The position numbers and the translations under genes are program-made. Under the pieces are notes generated by a model. It searched no databases, was not told the origin of the DNA, and worked only from the letters and a program-made list of their open reading frames with translations. Positions 54,707 to 64,000 of a stretch of 64,000 nucleotides of DNA are shown here, piece after piece; the first letter of the stretch is position 1; each line of letters starts with the position of its first letter. The stretch spans positions 1,637,001-1,701,000 of the forward strand of contig NC_013520.1 of assembly GCF_000024945.1 (NCBI RefSeq). Reading direction: 5' to 3'. Source of the stretch: Veillonella parvula DSM 2008 (lineage in GTDB: Bacteria; Bacillota; Negativicutes; Veillonellales; Veillonellaceae).

Positions 54707-54976
54707 TTACCAGCTGGCTTTTTTAACACCAGGAATTTGTCCTTTGTACGCCAATTCACGGAACGCAATACGGCTGATACCGAATTTACGCATATAGCCG
54801 TGAGGACGACCAGTTAAGTTGCAACGGTTGTGCAAGCGTGTTGGGGATGCATTTGCTGGTAATTTGGATAAGCCTTCATAATCACCTGCTGCTTTTAACG
54901 CTTCACGTTTAGCTGCATATTTTTCAACGATTTTAGCGCGTTTCTTTTCGCGTTCAATCATAGATTTTTTAGCCAT
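54707..54976 (-). CDS. rpsN: 30S ribosomal protein S14, zinc-independent form
   Basis: 89 residues, the longer C-minus type: no Cys-x2-Cys pair, only one Cys in '[20 protein letters not shown]'. Clostridia and Bacilli usually keep a 61-residue zinc form in this operon position, so the long form here is a mild oddity. Between rplE and rpsH. Confidence 0.97.
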   Translation of the reverse strand: MAKKSMIEREKKRAKIVEKYAAKREALKAAGDYEGLSKLPANASPTRLHNRCNLTGRPHGYMRKFGISRIAFRELAYKGQIPGVKKASW

Positions 54977-54992
54977 CTATATGTTCCTCCTA

Positions 54993-55532
54993 TTATTTTT
55001 CAAAAGGCATACCGAATTGAGTCAACAATTCACGAGCTTCTTCATCTGTCTTAGCACTTGTTACGATAATGATGTCCATACCAGTAACACGTTCTACCTG
55101 ATCATATTCGATTTCAGGGAAGATGAGCTGTTCTTTAAGACCCAAAGCGTAGTTACCACGGCCATCGAATGCAGTAGCGCTGATACCGCGGAAGTCACGT
55201 ACACGAGGTAATGCCGCATTGATCAATCTATCAAGGAATTCATACATGCGTTCGCCACGAAGAGTAACTTTTGTACCCAACGCCATGCCTTCACGAACTT
55301 TGAAGTTCGCAATGGATTTTTTAGCTTTTGTGATGACAGGTTTTTGACCAGCAATGATAGTCAAATCATTAACTGCTGCTTCCAATGCTTTTGCATTGCC
55401 TACTGCATCACCTACGCCGATGTTGATAACGATTTTTTCCAATTTAGGAATTTCCATTACATTGCCGTATTGGAATTTTTCTTGCATACTCTTTTTAATT
55501 TCAGAGTTGTATTGTTCAAACAAACGAGACAT
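54993..55532 (-). CDS. rplE: 50S ribosomal protein L5
   Basis: 179 residues. '[20 protein letters not shown]', '[20 protein letters not shown]', '[19 protein letters not shown]'. Binds 5S rRNA and contacts P-site tRNA. 16 nt before rpsN. Confidence 0.98.
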   Translation of the reverse strand: MSRLFEQYNSEIKKSMQEKFQYGNVMEIPKLEKIVINIGVGDAVGNAKALEAAVNDLTIIAGQKPVITKAKKSIANFKVREGMALGTKVTLRGERMYEFLDRLINAALPRVRDFRGISATAFDGRGNYALGLKEQLIFPEIEYDQVERVTGMDIIIVTSAKTDEEARELLTQFGMPFEK

Positions 55533-55555
55533 TTATGTAGCTCCTCCTTTCCTGA

Positions 55556-55876
55556 TTATTTAAGTACTGTACCGGATTTAACAGTAGCGCGAACGAATTT
55601 ACCGTCCTTGCCTTCTACCTTTTTGATACGAGTAGCTGTTTTAGTTTCTGGGTCGACAACCATTACGTTAGAAACATGAATGCCAGCTTCTTTAGTAACG
55701 ATGCCGCCTTGTGGGTTAGCTTGGGAAGGTTTTGTGTGACGTTTTACAGTATTAACGCCTTCAACAAATACGCGTTCTTTTTTAGGTTCAGTTGCAATAA
55801 CTGTACCTTGCTTACCTTTATCTTTACCGGAGATAACAACAACTGTATCGCCTTTTTTGATTTGTAGCTTAGCCAT
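55556..55876 (-). CDS. rplX: 50S ribosomal protein L24
   Basis: 106 residues. KOW motif at the N-terminus ('[20 protein letters not shown]'), then '[20 protein letters not shown]'. Early assembly protein at the exit tunnel. 18 nt after rplN. Confidence 0.98.
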   Translation of the reverse strand: MAKLQIKKGDTVVVISGKDKGKQGTVIATEPKKERVFVEGVNTVKRHTKPSQANPQGGIVTKEAGIHVSNVMVVDPETKTATRIKKVEGKDGKFVRATVKSGTVLK

Positions 55877-55894
55877 ATGCTGCGTTCCTCCTTC

Positions 55895-56263
55895 TTATAA
55901 TACTTCTGGAGCCAAAGAAACGATTTTCATGAAGTCTTTTTCACGAAGTTCTCTAGCTACAGGTCCAAAGATACGAGTACCACGAGGGGTCTTGTCATCT
56001 TTAATAACTACTGCTGCGTTTTCATCGAAACGAATATAGGAACCGTCTTGACGGCGGATACCTTTTTTAGAACGAACAATAACAGCTTTAACTACGTCGC
56101 CTTTCTTGACAACGCCACCGGGTGATGCATCTTTTACAGAAGCAACGATTACGTCACCGATATTGCCGAATTTGCGATAAGAACCGCCCATGACTTGGAT
56201 GCACATAATACGTTTAGCACCAGTGTTGTCGGCAACATTCAAAATTGTTTGTTGCTGGATCAT
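55895..56263 (-). CDS. rplN: 50S ribosomal protein L14
   Basis: 122 residues. '[20 protein letters not shown]', '[20 protein letters not shown]', '[20 protein letters not shown]'. Contacts the 30S subunit at a bridge. 24 nt after rpsQ. Confidence 0.98.
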   Translation of the reverse strand: MIQQQTILNVADNTGAKRIMCIQVMGGSYRKFGNIGDVIVASVKDASPGGVVKKGDVVKAVIVRSKKGIRRQDGSYIRFDENAAVVIKDDKTPRGTRIFGPVARELREKDFMKIVSLAPEVL

Positions 56264-56287
56264 CGTCTATTCCTCCTTACATCACTC

Positions 56288-56548
56288 TTATTTTTGTCTT
56301 TCAAGAATTTCAACAACTCTCCAACATTTATCTTTAGAAAGTGGACGAGTTTCTACAATTTTAACTGTATCGCCAATTTGACACTCATTATTTTCATCAT
56401 GAGCTTTGAAGCGTTTTGTGCTAACCATTGGCTTGTTATATAATGCGTGAGGTACTTTACGTTCCACAGCAACAACAACAGTTTTATTCATTTTGTCGCT
56501 TACAACTTTACCTACGCGGACTTTACGTACGTTTCTTTCTTCTGCCAC
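56288..56548 (-). CDS. rpsQ: 30S ribosomal protein S17 (GTG start)
   Basis: 86 residues from a GTG that follows AAAGGAGG by 9 nt ('[20 protein letters not shown]'). A TTG 21 nt upstream is in frame but its codons are the ribosome-binding site. '[20 protein letters not shown]' and '[20 protein letters not shown]' identify S17. Confidence 0.96.
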   Translation of the reverse strand: MAEERNVRKVRVGKVVSDKMNKTVVVAVERKVPHALYNKPMVSTKRFKAHDENNECQIGDTVKIVETRPLSKDKCWRVVEILERQK

Positions 56549-56587
56549 GATTTTAAGCCTCCTTTTCAACCATTAACAAATCTGTTA

Positions 56588-56791
56588 TTATGCGTTTTCA
56601 GATTTAAGTTCAACTTCACGTTGTACAGTTTTAATACGAGCGATTGTCTTCTTAACTTCACGAATGCGCATAGGATTTTCTAATTGACCTGTTGCAAGCT
56701 GAAAACGGAGGTTAAATAACTCTTCCTTAAGACCGGAAACTTTTTGTTCCATTTCGGCAGCGCTCATATTGCGAATGTCATTAACCTTCAT
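56588..56791 (-). CDS. rpmC: 50S ribosomal protein L29
   Basis: 67 residues, two helices. '[20 protein letters not shown]', '[20 protein letters not shown]'. Sits at the exit tunnel, near trigger factor and SRP contacts. Its start lies inside the rplP end (11-nt overlap). Confidence 0.98.
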   Translation of the reverse strand: MKVNDIRNMSAAEMEQKVSGLKEELFNLRFQLATGQLENPMRIREVKKTIARIKTVQREVELKSENA

Positions 56792-57218
56792 TTACGTCAC
56801 CACCCAATTCTTTACCCTTAACAACAAATTTGCATTTGATTGGAAGTTTATGGCTTGCAAGACGCATAGCTTCACGAGCTGTAGCTTCTGGCACACCGTC
56901 CATTTCAAACATTACACGACCTGGTTTAACCACTGCTACCCAGTATTCAGGAGAACCTTTACCGGAACCCATACGAGTACCAGCTGGTTTAGCTGTGATT
57001 GGTTTGTCAGGGAAAATTTTAATCCATACTTTACCACCACGTTTGATATAACGAGTCATAGCAATACGGGCAGCTTCGATTTGACGGTTAGTGATCCAAG
57101 ATGGTTCGCATGCTACCAAGCCAAACTCACCATGAGACACTGTATTACCGCGCATAGCACGACCTTTCATACGGCCGCGGAATTGCTTACGATGTTTTAC
57201 GCGCTTTGGAATAAGCAT
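56781..57218 (-). CDS. rplP: 50S ribosomal protein L16
   Basis: 145 residues. '[20 protein letters not shown]', '[20 protein letters not shown]', '[20 protein letters not shown]'. Organises the A-site tRNA elbow. The start shares one base with the rpsC stop (TAATG). Confidence 0.98.
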   Translation of the reverse strand: MLIPKRVKHRKQFRGRMKGRAMRGNTVSHGEFGLVACEPSWITNRQIEAARIAMTRYIKRGGKVWIKIFPDKPITAKPAGTRMGSGKGSPEYWVAVVKPGRVMFEMDGVPEATAREAMRLASHKLPIKCKFVVKGKELGGDVNEG

Positions 57219-57886
57219 TACTTGCCACCTTCTTCCTTCTTAGCAGGTGCTTGTTTTGCTTCTGGCAAAACTTCACCTTTGTAAATCCATACTTTAATGC
57301 CGATACAACCATATGTTGTATGAGCTTCAGCAGTACCGTAGTCAATGTCTGCACGAAGTGTATGCAAAGGAATAGAACCTTCACGGTAGGATTCGCTACG
57401 AGCGATTTCAGCACCGCCAAGACGACCGCTTACCATGATTTTAATACCTTTTGCACCTAAGCGCATTGTACGACCTACAGCTTGTTTCATTGCACGGCGG
57501 AAGCCGATACGACGTTCCAATTGGCCCGCAATGTTTTCAGCAACTAATGTTGCATCCATATCTGCTTGTTTAATTTCTGCAATGTTAACATCCACTTGTT
57601 TATCAGTGAAACGAGTCATTGCTTTTTTGATATCTTCGATACCAGCACCACCACGACCGATAACCATACCTGGTTTCGCAGTGTGGATAGTCAATTTAAT
57701 ACGTTTATTTGTACGCTCGATTTCAATGCGGGAAATACCAGCAATGAAAAGGGTTTCTTTCAAGAAGTTACGAATTTTTACGTCTTCATGAAGATTAGCA
57801 GCGAAATCTTTATCTGCATACCATTTTGCGTCCCAATCTTTTACGATACCGACACGCAAACCGTGTGGATTAACTTTTTGACCCAC
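57218..57886 (-). CDS. rpsC: 30S ribosomal protein S3
   Basis: 222 residues. KH domain ('[20 protein letters not shown]', about residues 72-90), '[20 protein letters not shown]' and the C-terminal '[20 protein letters not shown]'. Part of the mRNA entry helicase. 16 nt after rplV. Confidence 0.98.
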   Translation of the reverse strand: MGQKVNPHGLRVGIVKDWDAKWYADKDFAANLHEDVKIRNFLKETLFIAGISRIEIERTNKRIKLTIHTAKPGMVIGRGGAGIEDIKKAMTRFTDKQVDVNIAEIKQADMDATLVAENIAGQLERRIGFRRAMKQAVGRTMRLGAKGIKIMVSGRLGGAEIARSESYREGSIPLHTLRADIDYGTAEAHTTYGCIGIKVWIYKGEVLPEAKQAPAKKEEGGK

Positions 57887-57902
57887 TCTGTTTCCCTCCT
57901 TC

Positions 57903-58238
57903 TTAAGCTCTTTCTTTAACTACTACTGTTACGTGGCTAGTACGTTTCAAAATTTTGAAAGCTTGACCACGGGAACGAGGATGAATGCGTTTTAATGTAG
58001 GGCCTTGATCAACGAAGATCTCGGATACGTAAAGATTGTCAACATTCATATCGAAATTATGTTCAGCGTTTGCGATTGCAGAACGCATAACTTTTTCTAC
58101 TACATCAGCGCCAACTTTCGGAGTGAACTTCAAGATGGCAAATGCTTCGCCGATGTTTTTACCGCGCACTAAATCTGCAACGATACGGATTTTACGAGGC
58201 GCGATTCGGATATGTCTAGCGATTGCTTTTGCTTCCAT
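57903..58238 (-). CDS. rplV: 50S ribosomal protein L22
   Basis: 111 residues. '[20 protein letters not shown]', '[20 protein letters not shown]', '[20 protein letters not shown]'. Its hairpin narrows the exit tunnel and is a site of macrolide resistance in other bacteria. Confidence 0.98.
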   Translation of the reverse strand: MEAKAIARHIRIAPRKIRIVADLVRGKNIGEAFAILKFTPKVGADVVEKVMRSAIANAEHNFDMNVDNLYVSEIFVDQGPTLKRIHPRSRGQAFKILKRTSHVTVVVKERA

Positions 58239-58251
58239 GTATTATTTCCTC

Positions 58252-58533
58252 CTATTTTTTGCCTGTAGATTTTTCGTCCTTACCATGACCTCTATAAGTA
58301 CGTGTAGGAGCGAACTCACCTAATTTATGACCTACCATATCTTCTGTAATGAATACAGGTACATGTTTGCGACCATCATGCACAGCAATTGTGTGGCCTA
58401 CAAAACTTGGGATAATAGTAGAGGCACGGGACCAGGTTTTTACAACTTTCTTTTCGTTAGTTTCGTTTAAAGCTTCAACTTTCTTAAGCAAATGATCTGC
58501 TACGAAAGGGCCTTTTTTAATAGATCTGGACAC
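58252..58533 (-). CDS. rpsS: 30S ribosomal protein S19
   Basis: 93 residues. '[20 protein letters not shown]', '[20 protein letters not shown]', '[19 protein letters not shown]'. Binds with S13 on the 30S head. 23 nt after rplB. Confidence 0.98.
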   Translation of the reverse strand: MSRSIKKGPFVADHLLKKVEALNETNEKKVVKTWSRASTIIPSFVGHTIAVHDGRKHVPVFITEDMVGHKLGEFAPTRTYRGHGKDEKSTGKK

Positions 58534-58556
58534 TATTTTATCTCCTTTCCTTTATC

Positions 58557-59387
58557 CTATTTTGTACGACGTTTAATGATTAAGCTGTTAGAAGCTTTTT
58601 TCTTGTCGCGAGTTTTAACACCATGTGCTGGTTTGCCCCAAGGTGTAACAGGATGTTTACGACCAACAGGAGATTTACCTTCACCACCACCATGTGGATG
58701 GTCACAAGGGTTCATTACAACACCACGGTTGCCAGGGCGAACACCCATCCAACGATGACGACCAGCTTTACCGATTACAAGGTTGCTGTGGTCAGCGTTA
58801 CCAACAACACCAATTGTTGCACGGCACTCTTGACGAACACGACGCATTTCACCAGATGGTAAACGAAGAATAGCGTAGCCATTATCTTTACCCATCAATT
58901 GAGCAGATGTACCAGCGGAACGAACGATTTGACCACCTTTACCGATTTTCAATTCGATATTGTGGATTTGTGTATCGTCTGGAATATTAGCCAATGGTAA
59001 GCAGTTACCAGGTTTAATATCGGACTCAGGACCGGAGAATACAACGTCACCAACTTTTAGACCGTTAGGAGCTAAAATGTAGCGTTTTTCACCATCAGCG
59101 TAGTTAAGCAAAGCGATGCGAGAAGAACGGTTAGGATCATACTCGATTGTTGCTACTTTAGCTGGAATATTATCTTTAGTACGTTTGAAGTCAATAATAC
59201 GGTATTGACGTTTGTGACCGCCACCTTGGTGACGAACTGTCATTTTACCAGTATTGTTACGACCACCTTTTTGAGAAATCTTAGCGAGCAAAGATTTTTC
59301 TGGTTTGCTTGCTGTGATTTCGTCGAAGGCGGATACTGTCATAAACCGGCGACCAGCGGAGTACGGTTTAAATGATTTAATTGCCAT
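58557..59387 (-). CDS. rplB: 50S ribosomal protein L2
   Basis: 276 residues. '[20 protein letters not shown]', '[20 protein letters not shown]' and the functional loop '[20 protein letters not shown]' with the conserved His near residue 230. Needed for subunit association and peptidyl transfer. Confidence 0.98.
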   Translation of the reverse strand: MAIKSFKPYSAGRRFMTVSAFDEITASKPEKSLLAKISQKGGRNNTGKMTVRHQGGGHKRQYRIIDFKRTKDNIPAKVATIEYDPNRSSRIALLNYADGEKRYILAPNGLKVGDVVFSGPESDIKPGNCLPLANIPDDTQIHNIELKIGKGGQIVRSAGTSAQLMGKDNGYAILRLPSGEMRRVRQECRATIGVVGNADHSNLVIGKAGRHRWMGVRPGNRGVVMNPCDHPHGGGEGKSPVGRKHPVTPWGKPAHGVKTRDKKKASNSLIIKRRTK

Positions 59388-59413
59388 TAGTGGGCCTCCT
59401 TACAACTAGACTC

Positions 59414-59698
59414 TTAGACACCTTCAAAGAATTCAATGGATTCGCCAGCTTTTAAGGTTACGATAGCTTTTTTGTAATCGCTACGTTTACCTTGTGTACG
59501 ACCCATGCGTTTAGTCTTACCTAAAACACGAATAGTAGCTACTTTTTCTACTTTTACATTGAAGATTTTTTCAACTGCTTGACGGATTTGCACTTTATTT
59601 GCAGTCAAAGGCACACGGAAAGTGTATTTGCCTTCTTCCATAAGCATAGTGGATTTTTCGGTAATAACCGGGCGGATTAGTACATCATGTAATTGCAT
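59414..59698 (-). CDS. rplW: 50S ribosomal protein L23
   Basis: 94 residues. '[20 protein letters not shown]', '[20 protein letters not shown]'. Docking point for trigger factor at the tunnel exit. Start shares one base with the rplD stop. Confidence 0.98.
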   Translation of the reverse strand: MQLHDVLIRPVITEKSTMLMEEGKYTFRVPLTANKVQIRQAVEKIFNVKVEKVATIRVLGKTKRMGRTQGKRSDYKKAIVTLKAGESIEFFEGV

Positions 59699-60321
59699 TA
59701 TCCGAGCACCTCCTCGATTTTTGCGACAGCGCCTTTAGTAATGAAGAGCTTATCGTAATGAAGAAGATCGAAAATGTTCATACCTTCGCAAGCCAAAGCT
59801 TTAACACCTTGGATGTTACGAGCGGAACGTTCAACATTTACATCACCTTCAGTGATGAACAATACTTTTGCATCACCAACGTTGAAGCTGTTAATAATGT
59901 TCAACACTTCTTTTGTTTTAGGAGCTGCTAATGTGATTTCTTCCAAAACGTATAATTCGCTATTATTCACTTTATCGCTAAGAGCAGATTTAACTGCTAA
60001 ACGTCTAGCCTTACGAGGCATAGCTTTGTAATAGCTGCGAGGTTGTGGGCCAAATGTAGTACCGCCACCGATCCAGATTGGGGAGCGGCTGGAGCCTGCA
60101 CGAGCACGGCCAGTACCTTTTTGTTTCCAAGGTTTGCGGCCACCGCCACGAACCATACCTCTAGTTTTTGTTGCATGTGTGCCGAGACGTTCGTTAGACA
60201 ATTGACGAACTACGGCTTGATGCATTACGGCTTCGTTAACTTCAACGCCGAATACTGCATCGTTTAACTGTATTTCACCGACTTTAACGCCGGATTGATT
60301 ATATGTTGCTACTGTAGGCAT
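59698..60321 (-). CDS. rplD: 50S ribosomal protein L4
   Basis: 207 residues. The tunnel loop '[20 protein letters not shown]' is near residues 55-75, then '[20 protein letters not shown]'. L4 autoregulates the S10 operon in enterobacteria; no such evidence here. 26 nt after rplC. Confidence 0.98.
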   Translation of the reverse strand: MPTVATYNQSGVKVGEIQLNDAVFGVEVNEAVMHQAVVRQLSNERLGTHATKTRGMVRGGGRKPWKQKGTGRARAGSSRSPIWIGGGTTFGPQPRSYYKAMPRKARRLAVKSALSDKVNNSELYVLEEITLAAPKTKEVLNIINSFNVGDAKVLFITEGDVNVERSARNIQGVKALACEGMNIFDLLHYDKLFITKGAVAKIEEVLG

Positions 60322-60347
60322 TACATAATCCTCCTTTCGACAAATGA

Positions 60348-60989
60348 TTATTTAACAGGTTTAACCGTGTTGCGAACCATAACCAAGCTACCTTTAGCGC
60401 CTGGGATACCACCTTTAACCAATAAAAGGTTACGTTCAGCATCAACTTTCACAACGGATAAGCGTTGTACGGTAACTCTGTAACCACCCATTTGTCCAGG
60501 GAGTTTTTTACCTTTGTATACCTTACCGCCGCCACCGGAGATCATAGGACCGATGGAACCAGGTTCACGGTGAGATTTGGAGCCATGAGTTTCAGGACCA
60601 CGGGAGAAGTTATGGCGTTTAATTGTGCCAGCAAAACCCTTACCTTTACCTGTACCCACTACGTCCACCAATTCACCTTCTGCGAAGATATCAGCTGCCA
60701 GAGTTTGGCCTACTGTGTAGTCAGCTGCATTAGCTACGCGAACTTCGCGAAGATATTTCACTGGAGCTACGCCAGCTTTGTCGAACTGACCTTTTACAGG
60801 TTTTGTTAAATGTTTTTCTTTAATGGAACCGTAACCAATTTGTACTGCTTCGTAGCCGTCTGTTTCTACAGTCTTTACGCGCACTACAACGCTTGGGGTA
60901 GTTTCCACTACTGTTACAGGAACTAATTGGCCTTCAGCTGTGAAGACTTGTGTCATTCCTAATTTTTTACCCAAAATAGCTTTAGACAT
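60348..60989 (-). CDS. rplC: 50S ribosomal protein L3
   Basis: 213 residues. 'AILGKKLGMTQVFTAEGQLV', 'GKGKGFAGTIKRHNFSRGPE', 'THGSKSHREPGSIGPM'. Reaches the peptidyl-transferase centre. 12 nt after rpsJ. Confidence 0.98.
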   Translation of the reverse strand: MSKAILGKKLGMTQVFTAEGQLVPVTVVETTPSVVVRVKTVETDGYEAVQIGYGSIKEKHLTKPVKGQFDKAGVAPVKYLREVRVANAADYTVGQTLAADIFAEGELVDVVGTGKGKGFAGTIKRHNFSRGPETHGSKSHREPGSIGPMISGGGGKVYKGKKLPGQMGGYRVTVQRLSVVKVDAERNLLLVKGGIPGAKGSLVMVRNTVKPVK

Positions 60990-61001
60990 TATCGCACCTC
61001 C

Positions 61002-61313
61002 TTATAGTTTTATTTCAATAGATACACCAGCTGGTAAATCTAAACGAGTGATAGCATCTACTGTTTTCGAATTTGGTTCAAGAATATCGATTAAGCGTTT
61101 ATGTGTACGCATTTCGAATTGTTCACGAGAATCTTTGTTTACGTGTACAGAACGAAGAATTGTGAAGATATTCTTTTCTGTTGGCAATGGAATCGGACCA
61201 GATACCATAGCGCCATTTCTTTTTGCAGTGTCTACGATCTTAGCAGCGCTTTGATCGAGAGCTTTGTGGTCGTATGCCTTAAGGCGAATACGGATTTTTT
61301 GCTGTTTAGCCAT
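61002..61313 (-). CDS. rpsJ: 30S ribosomal protein S10
   Basis: 103 residues. '[20 protein letters not shown]', '[20 protein letters not shown]', '[20 protein letters not shown]'. Also the NusE antitermination factor. Its AGGAGG ribosome-binding site forms two Arg codons of a 14-codon frame that ends 2 nt before this start. Confidence 0.98.
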   Translation of the reverse strand: MAKQQKIRIRLKAYDHKALDQSAAKIVDTAKRNGAMVSGPIPLPTEKNIFTILRSVHVNKDSREQFEMRTHKRLIDILEPNSKTVDAITRLDLPAGVSIEIKL

Positions 61314-61315
61314 TA

Positions 61316-61360
61316 TTAATAATTCCTCCTGTCGTCCATTTCGTGAATGGGCTGCTCCAT
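61316..61360 (-). CDS. Candidate 14-residue upstream peptide coupled to rpsJ
   Basis: An ATG preceded by GGAGGAG at 8 nt opens a short frame, '[14 protein letters not shown]', that stops 2 nt before the rpsJ start. Its 'RR' codons are the AGGAGG of rpsJ, so ribosomes translating it would open or occupy the rpsJ start. A CCTC-TGCG-GAGG hairpin could mask the upstream site. No family is known to me. It could be a chance frame in a strong leader; the good ribosome-binding site argues against that. Confidence 0.45.
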   Translation of the reverse strand: MEQPIHEMDDRRNY

Positions 61361-61403
61361 AGAAATTCTCCTCCGCAGAGGCAACCTTCTACTTCATAGT
61401 TTA

Positions 61404-61439
61404 AAAACACAACACGAGAGCGGCATTATCTGCCGCTCT
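61404..61439 (-). terminator. Putative terminator or attenuator after tuf
   Basis: AGAGCGGCA-GATAA-TGCCGCTCT on the minus strand, with GTTTTT only after 8 nt more. Stable stem, imperfect T run. It may lower transcription from tuf into the S10 cluster. No clear promoter is visible between it and rpsJ. Confidence 0.6.
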
Positions 61440-61493
61440 GAGTGCTGCATGTATTGTGCTCAACGCATTCTACGATGAGCATAAAAGGTTAAA

Positions 61494-62681
61494 TTAACCT
61501 TCGATTTCTGTTACTACGCCAGCGCCTACTGTATGGCCACCTTCGCGGATCGCAAAACGAAGACCTTCTTCGATAGCGATTGGAGTAATCAATTCGATTT
61601 CCATTGTTACGTTATCGCCAGGCATACACATTTCTACACCTTCAGGAAGGTTTACAACACCTGTTACGTCTGTTGTACGGAAGTAGAATTGTGGACGGTA
61701 GTTGGAGAAGAATGGAGTATGACGACCACCTTCTTCTTTAGTCAATACGTATACTTCTGCTTTGAATTTTGTGTGTGGGTTGATGGAACCTGGTTTAGCC
61801 AATACTTGACCACGTTCGATGTCTTTACGATCAACACCACGAAGCAATGCACCTACGTTGTCACCTGCTACTGCAGAATCCAACACTTTACGGAACATTT
61901 CAAGACCTGTTACTACGTATTGTTCAGCTTTTTCTTTCAAGCCTACTACTTCAACAGTATCACCAACGTTTACTTGACCACGTTCAACACGGCCAGTTGC
62001 TACTGTACCACGACCAGTGATTGTGAAAACATCTTCCACAGGCATCAAGAATGGTTTATCAGTGTCACGAACTGGTGTTGGGATGTAGGAGTCTACAGCG
62101 TCCATCAATTCGTCAATTTTAGCTACATATTGAGCATCGCCTTCCAAAGCTTTCAACGCGGAACCTACAACGATAGGTACTTCGTCGCCAGGGAATTCGT
62201 AGGAAGAAAGAAGTTCACGAACTTCCATTTCTACCAATTCGATCAATTCTTCATCGTCAACCATGTCAGCTTTGTTCAAGAATACTACGATTGCAGGAAC
62301 ACCAACTTGGCGAGCCAACAAGATGTGTTCGCGAGTTTGAGGCATAGGGCCGTCAGCTGCGGATACAACCAAGATAGCGCCGTCCATTTGAGCCGCACCA
62401 GTAATCATGTTTTTAACATAGTCAGCATGGCCTGGGCAGTCAACGTGTGCATAGTGACGGTTAGCAGTTTCATACTCAACGTGTGCAGTATTAATTGTGA
62501 TACCGCGTTCACGTTCTTCTGGAGCTTTATCAATCATGCTGTAATCTTGGAAGTCAGCTTGACCTTTTTCAGCCAATACTTTAGTGATTGCAGCAGTCAA
62601 AGTAGTTTTACCATGGTCAACGTGACCGATTGTACCGATGTTAACATGCGGTTTCGTACGTTCAAATTTTTCTTTTGCCAT
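61494..62681 (-). CDS. tuf: Elongation factor Tu
   Basis: 395 residues. GTPase motifs 'GHVDHGKTT' (P loop), '[12 protein letters not shown]' (switch II) and 'NKADMVDD' (NKxD). Domain II starts near residue 205 ('[20 protein letters not shown]') and the C-terminus ends '[11 protein letters not shown]'. Delivers aminoacyl-tRNA to the ribosome. 50 nt after fusA, the usual str-operon order; GAGG precedes the start. Confidence 0.99.
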   Translation of the reverse strand: MAKEKFERTKPHVNIGTIGHVDHGKTTLTAAITKVLAEKGQADFQDYSMIDKAPEERERGITINTAHVEYETANRHYAHVDCPGHADYVKNMITGAAQMDGAILVVSAADGPMPQTREHILLARQVGVPAIVVFLNKADMVDDEELIELVEMEVRELLSSYEFPGDEVPIVVGSALKALEGDAQYVAKIDELMDAVDSYIPTPVRDTDKPFLMPVEDVFTITGRGTVATGRVERGQVNVGDTVEVVGLKEKAEQYVVTGLEMFRKVLDSAVAGDNVGALLRGVDRKDIERGQVLAKPGSINPHTKFKAEVYVLTKEEGGRHTPFFSNYRPQFYFRTTDVTGVVNLPEGVEMCMPGDNVTMEIELITPIAIEEGLRFAIREGGHTVGAGVVTEIEG

Positions 62682-62731
62682 TTTAAATTATCCTCCGAGG
62701 AAAATAGTAATTCTATTAATCTAATATGAGA

Positions 62732-64000
62732 TTAACCGTTTTTCTTTGCTTGAATTTCTTCAGCAATTTTCTTAGGAACTTCTTCGTAATGATCGAATGT
62801 CATAGAGTAGTTACCACGGCCTTGCGTTTTGGAACGAAGGTCAGTTGCGTAACCGAACATTTCACTCAATGGAACATATGCTTTGATATGTTGGGAACCA
62901 TTACGAGCTTCCATGCCGTCCATGCGACCACGACGAGAGTTCAAGTCACCGATAACGTCGCCCATGTATTCTTCAGGAACGTCTACTTCTACAGCCATAT
63001 ATGGTTCAAGCAATGCAGGGTCTGCTTTGCGAGCACCTTCTTTGAAGCCCATAGAACCAGCAATTTTGAAGGCCATTTCGTTGGAGTCAACGTCATGGTA
63101 AGAACCATCAAATACGATAACTTTAACATCAACCATAGGGTACCCAGCGATAACACCGGATTCCATAGCTTCTTTAACACCGCTTTCAACAGGTCCGATG
63201 TATTCACGAGGAATCGCACCACCTACAACCTTGTTTTCAAACTCGAAGCCAGCACCTGGTTCTTGAGGAATCAATTCCAACCAGCAGTGACCATATTGAC
63301 CACGACCACCAGATTGACGTACGAATTTACCTTCAGCCTTAACAGCTTTACGGATAGTTTCGCGGTATGCTACTTGAGGTTTACCTACGTTACAATCTAC
63401 TTTGAATTCACGGTTCATACGGTCAACGATGATATCCAAGTGAAGTTCGCCCATACCAGAGATAATAGTTTGACCTGTTTCTTCATCAGTACGAACTTTG
63501 AAAGTAGGATCTTCTTCTGCCAAACGAGCAAGAGCTGTACCCATTTTTTCTTGGTCAGCTTTTGTTTTAGGTTCAACAGCAACGGAGATAACTGGTTCAG
63601 GGAATTCCATGGACTCAAGGATTACAGGAGATTTTTCATCACACAATGTGTCGCCTGTAGTAGTATCCTTTAAGCCAACCGCCGCAGCGATGTCACCAGA
63701 ATATACGCGTTCGATTTCTTTACGGGAGTTAGCGTGCATTTGAAGAATACGACCGATACGTTCTTTTTTACCTTTAGTGGAGTTGAAAACGTAGGAGCCA
63801 GATTCCAATGTACCGGAGTACACACGGAAGAACGCTAATTTACCAACATAAGGGTCAGCCATGATTTTGAATGCCAATGCAGAGAATGGCTCTTCATCGG
63901 AAGAAGGACGAGTTGTTTCTTCTTCAGTACCAGGAACAACACCTTTAATAGGTGGGATGTCGATTGGAGCTGGCATGTAATCGATAACAGCATCCAATAA
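62732..64000 (-). CDS. fusA: Elongation factor G (partial, 5' end outside window)
   Basis: The last 422 codons of EF-G; the frame continues past the right edge and the GTPase domain is missing. Visible are domain II ('[20 protein letters not shown]', '[16 protein letters not shown]'), domain III ('[20 protein letters not shown]'), domain IV ('[17 protein letters not shown]') and domain V ('[20 protein letters not shown]', '[19 protein letters not shown]'). Drives translocation. Upstream of tuf in the same transcript. Confidence 0.98.
   Translation of the reverse strand, partial: LLDAVIDYMPAPIDIPPIKGVVPGTEEETTRPSSDEEPFSALAFKIMADPYVGKLAFFRVYSGTLESGSYVFNSTKGKKERIGRILQMHANSRKEIERVYSGDIAAAVGLKDTTTGDTLCDEKSPVILESMEFPEPVISVAVEPKTKADQEKMGTALARLAEEDPTFKVRTDEETGQTIISGMGELHLDIIVDRMNREFKVDCNVGKPQVAYRETIRKAVKAEGKFVRQSGGRGQYGHCWLELIPQEPGAGFEFENKVVGGAIPREYIGPVESGVKEAMESGVIAGYPMVDVKVIVFDGSYHDVDSNEMAFKIAGSMGFKEGARKADPALLEPYMAVEVDVPEEYMGDVIGDLNSRRGRMDGMEARNGSQHIKAYVPLSEMFGYATDLRSKTQGRGNYSMTFDHYEEVPKKIAEEIQAKKNG

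Noticed and set aside
61533-63673. Long plus-strand open frames opposite tuf and fusA (up to about 398 codons)
   Set aside because: They are antisense shadows of highly expressed genes with strong codon bias. The translations are rich in Phe, Cys, His and Tyr, have no motif and no ribosome-binding site.

Overview
The window is a low-GC stretch of a Veillonella-like chromosome (Negativicutes, diderm Firmicutes). The basis is overall gene content: a C5 haem/cobamide pathway operon with a fused cobA-hemD, a fused gamma-alpha 2-oxoacid:ferredoxin oxidoreductase, two adjacent CobT homologues of the ArsA/ArsB type, a ylm-type division cluster, and a Firmicute-style S10-spc-alpha ribosomal operon. 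The genus is an inference; no rRNA is present. Nearly everything is on the minus strand; only a LysR-type regulator and a ynfA homologue are on the plus strand.

Layout, left to right. (1) 1-3.1 kb: AT-rich accessory DNA with putative immunity genes (a YezG/DUF600-like protein cut by the window edge, a DUF3969-like protein, small membrane or anchored proteins) and a decayed copy of one of them. (2) 3.2-10.5 kb: XRE regulator and the tetrapyrrole operon sirC-like, hemA, hemC, cobA-hemD, hemB, hemL. (3) 10.5-16.2 kb: ylmH, proC, sepF, yggS, pgeF and a B12-binding radical SAM protein. (4) 16.3-17.5 kb: a DUF421/DUF3290 pair. (5) 17.6-25.3 kb: branched-chain amino acid genes: ilvD-ilvA-ilvB-ilvN plus an orphan ABC ATPase, with ilvC on its own promoter. 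A 43-codon Leu/Ile/Val-rich reading frame and a terminator precede ilvD and look like a classical attenuator. (6) 25.3-30.7 kb: DASS transporter, cupin, HMA-domain protein, TatA, 6-phosphogluconolactonase, crotonase, rpsI-rplM. (7) 30.8-32.1 kb: a frame-shifted, 5'-truncated toxin-like remnant and a small membrane protein, then rpsD. (8) 33.0-35.4 kb: lysR, ynfA and nine tRNA genes formed by a tandem block duplication. (9) 35.5-43.0 kb: the CobT pair, a tyrA broken by one frameshift, a MATE transporter and korBA. (10) 43.2-64.0 kb: truA, the energy-coupling module ecfT-ecfA2-ecfA1, then the ribosomal operon from rplQ and rpoA back through secY and the S10 cluster to tuf and a partial fusA.

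Functionally, the hem operon supplies uroporphyrinogen III and precorrin-2 for haem, sirohaem and cobamides; the CobT pair activates the cobamide lower ligand; the ilv genes make Val/Ile (and 2-ketoisovalerate for Leu); and the large right-hand block makes the translation machinery. The observations most worth a second look are the ilv leader, the two polymorphic-toxin-type remnants, the ArsA/ArsB-like pair, the tyrA frameshift, the 20-bp tandem repeat before the MATE gene, and a 14-codon upstream frame coupled to rpsJ. Functional assignments rest on motif recognition by eye; no database search was run.
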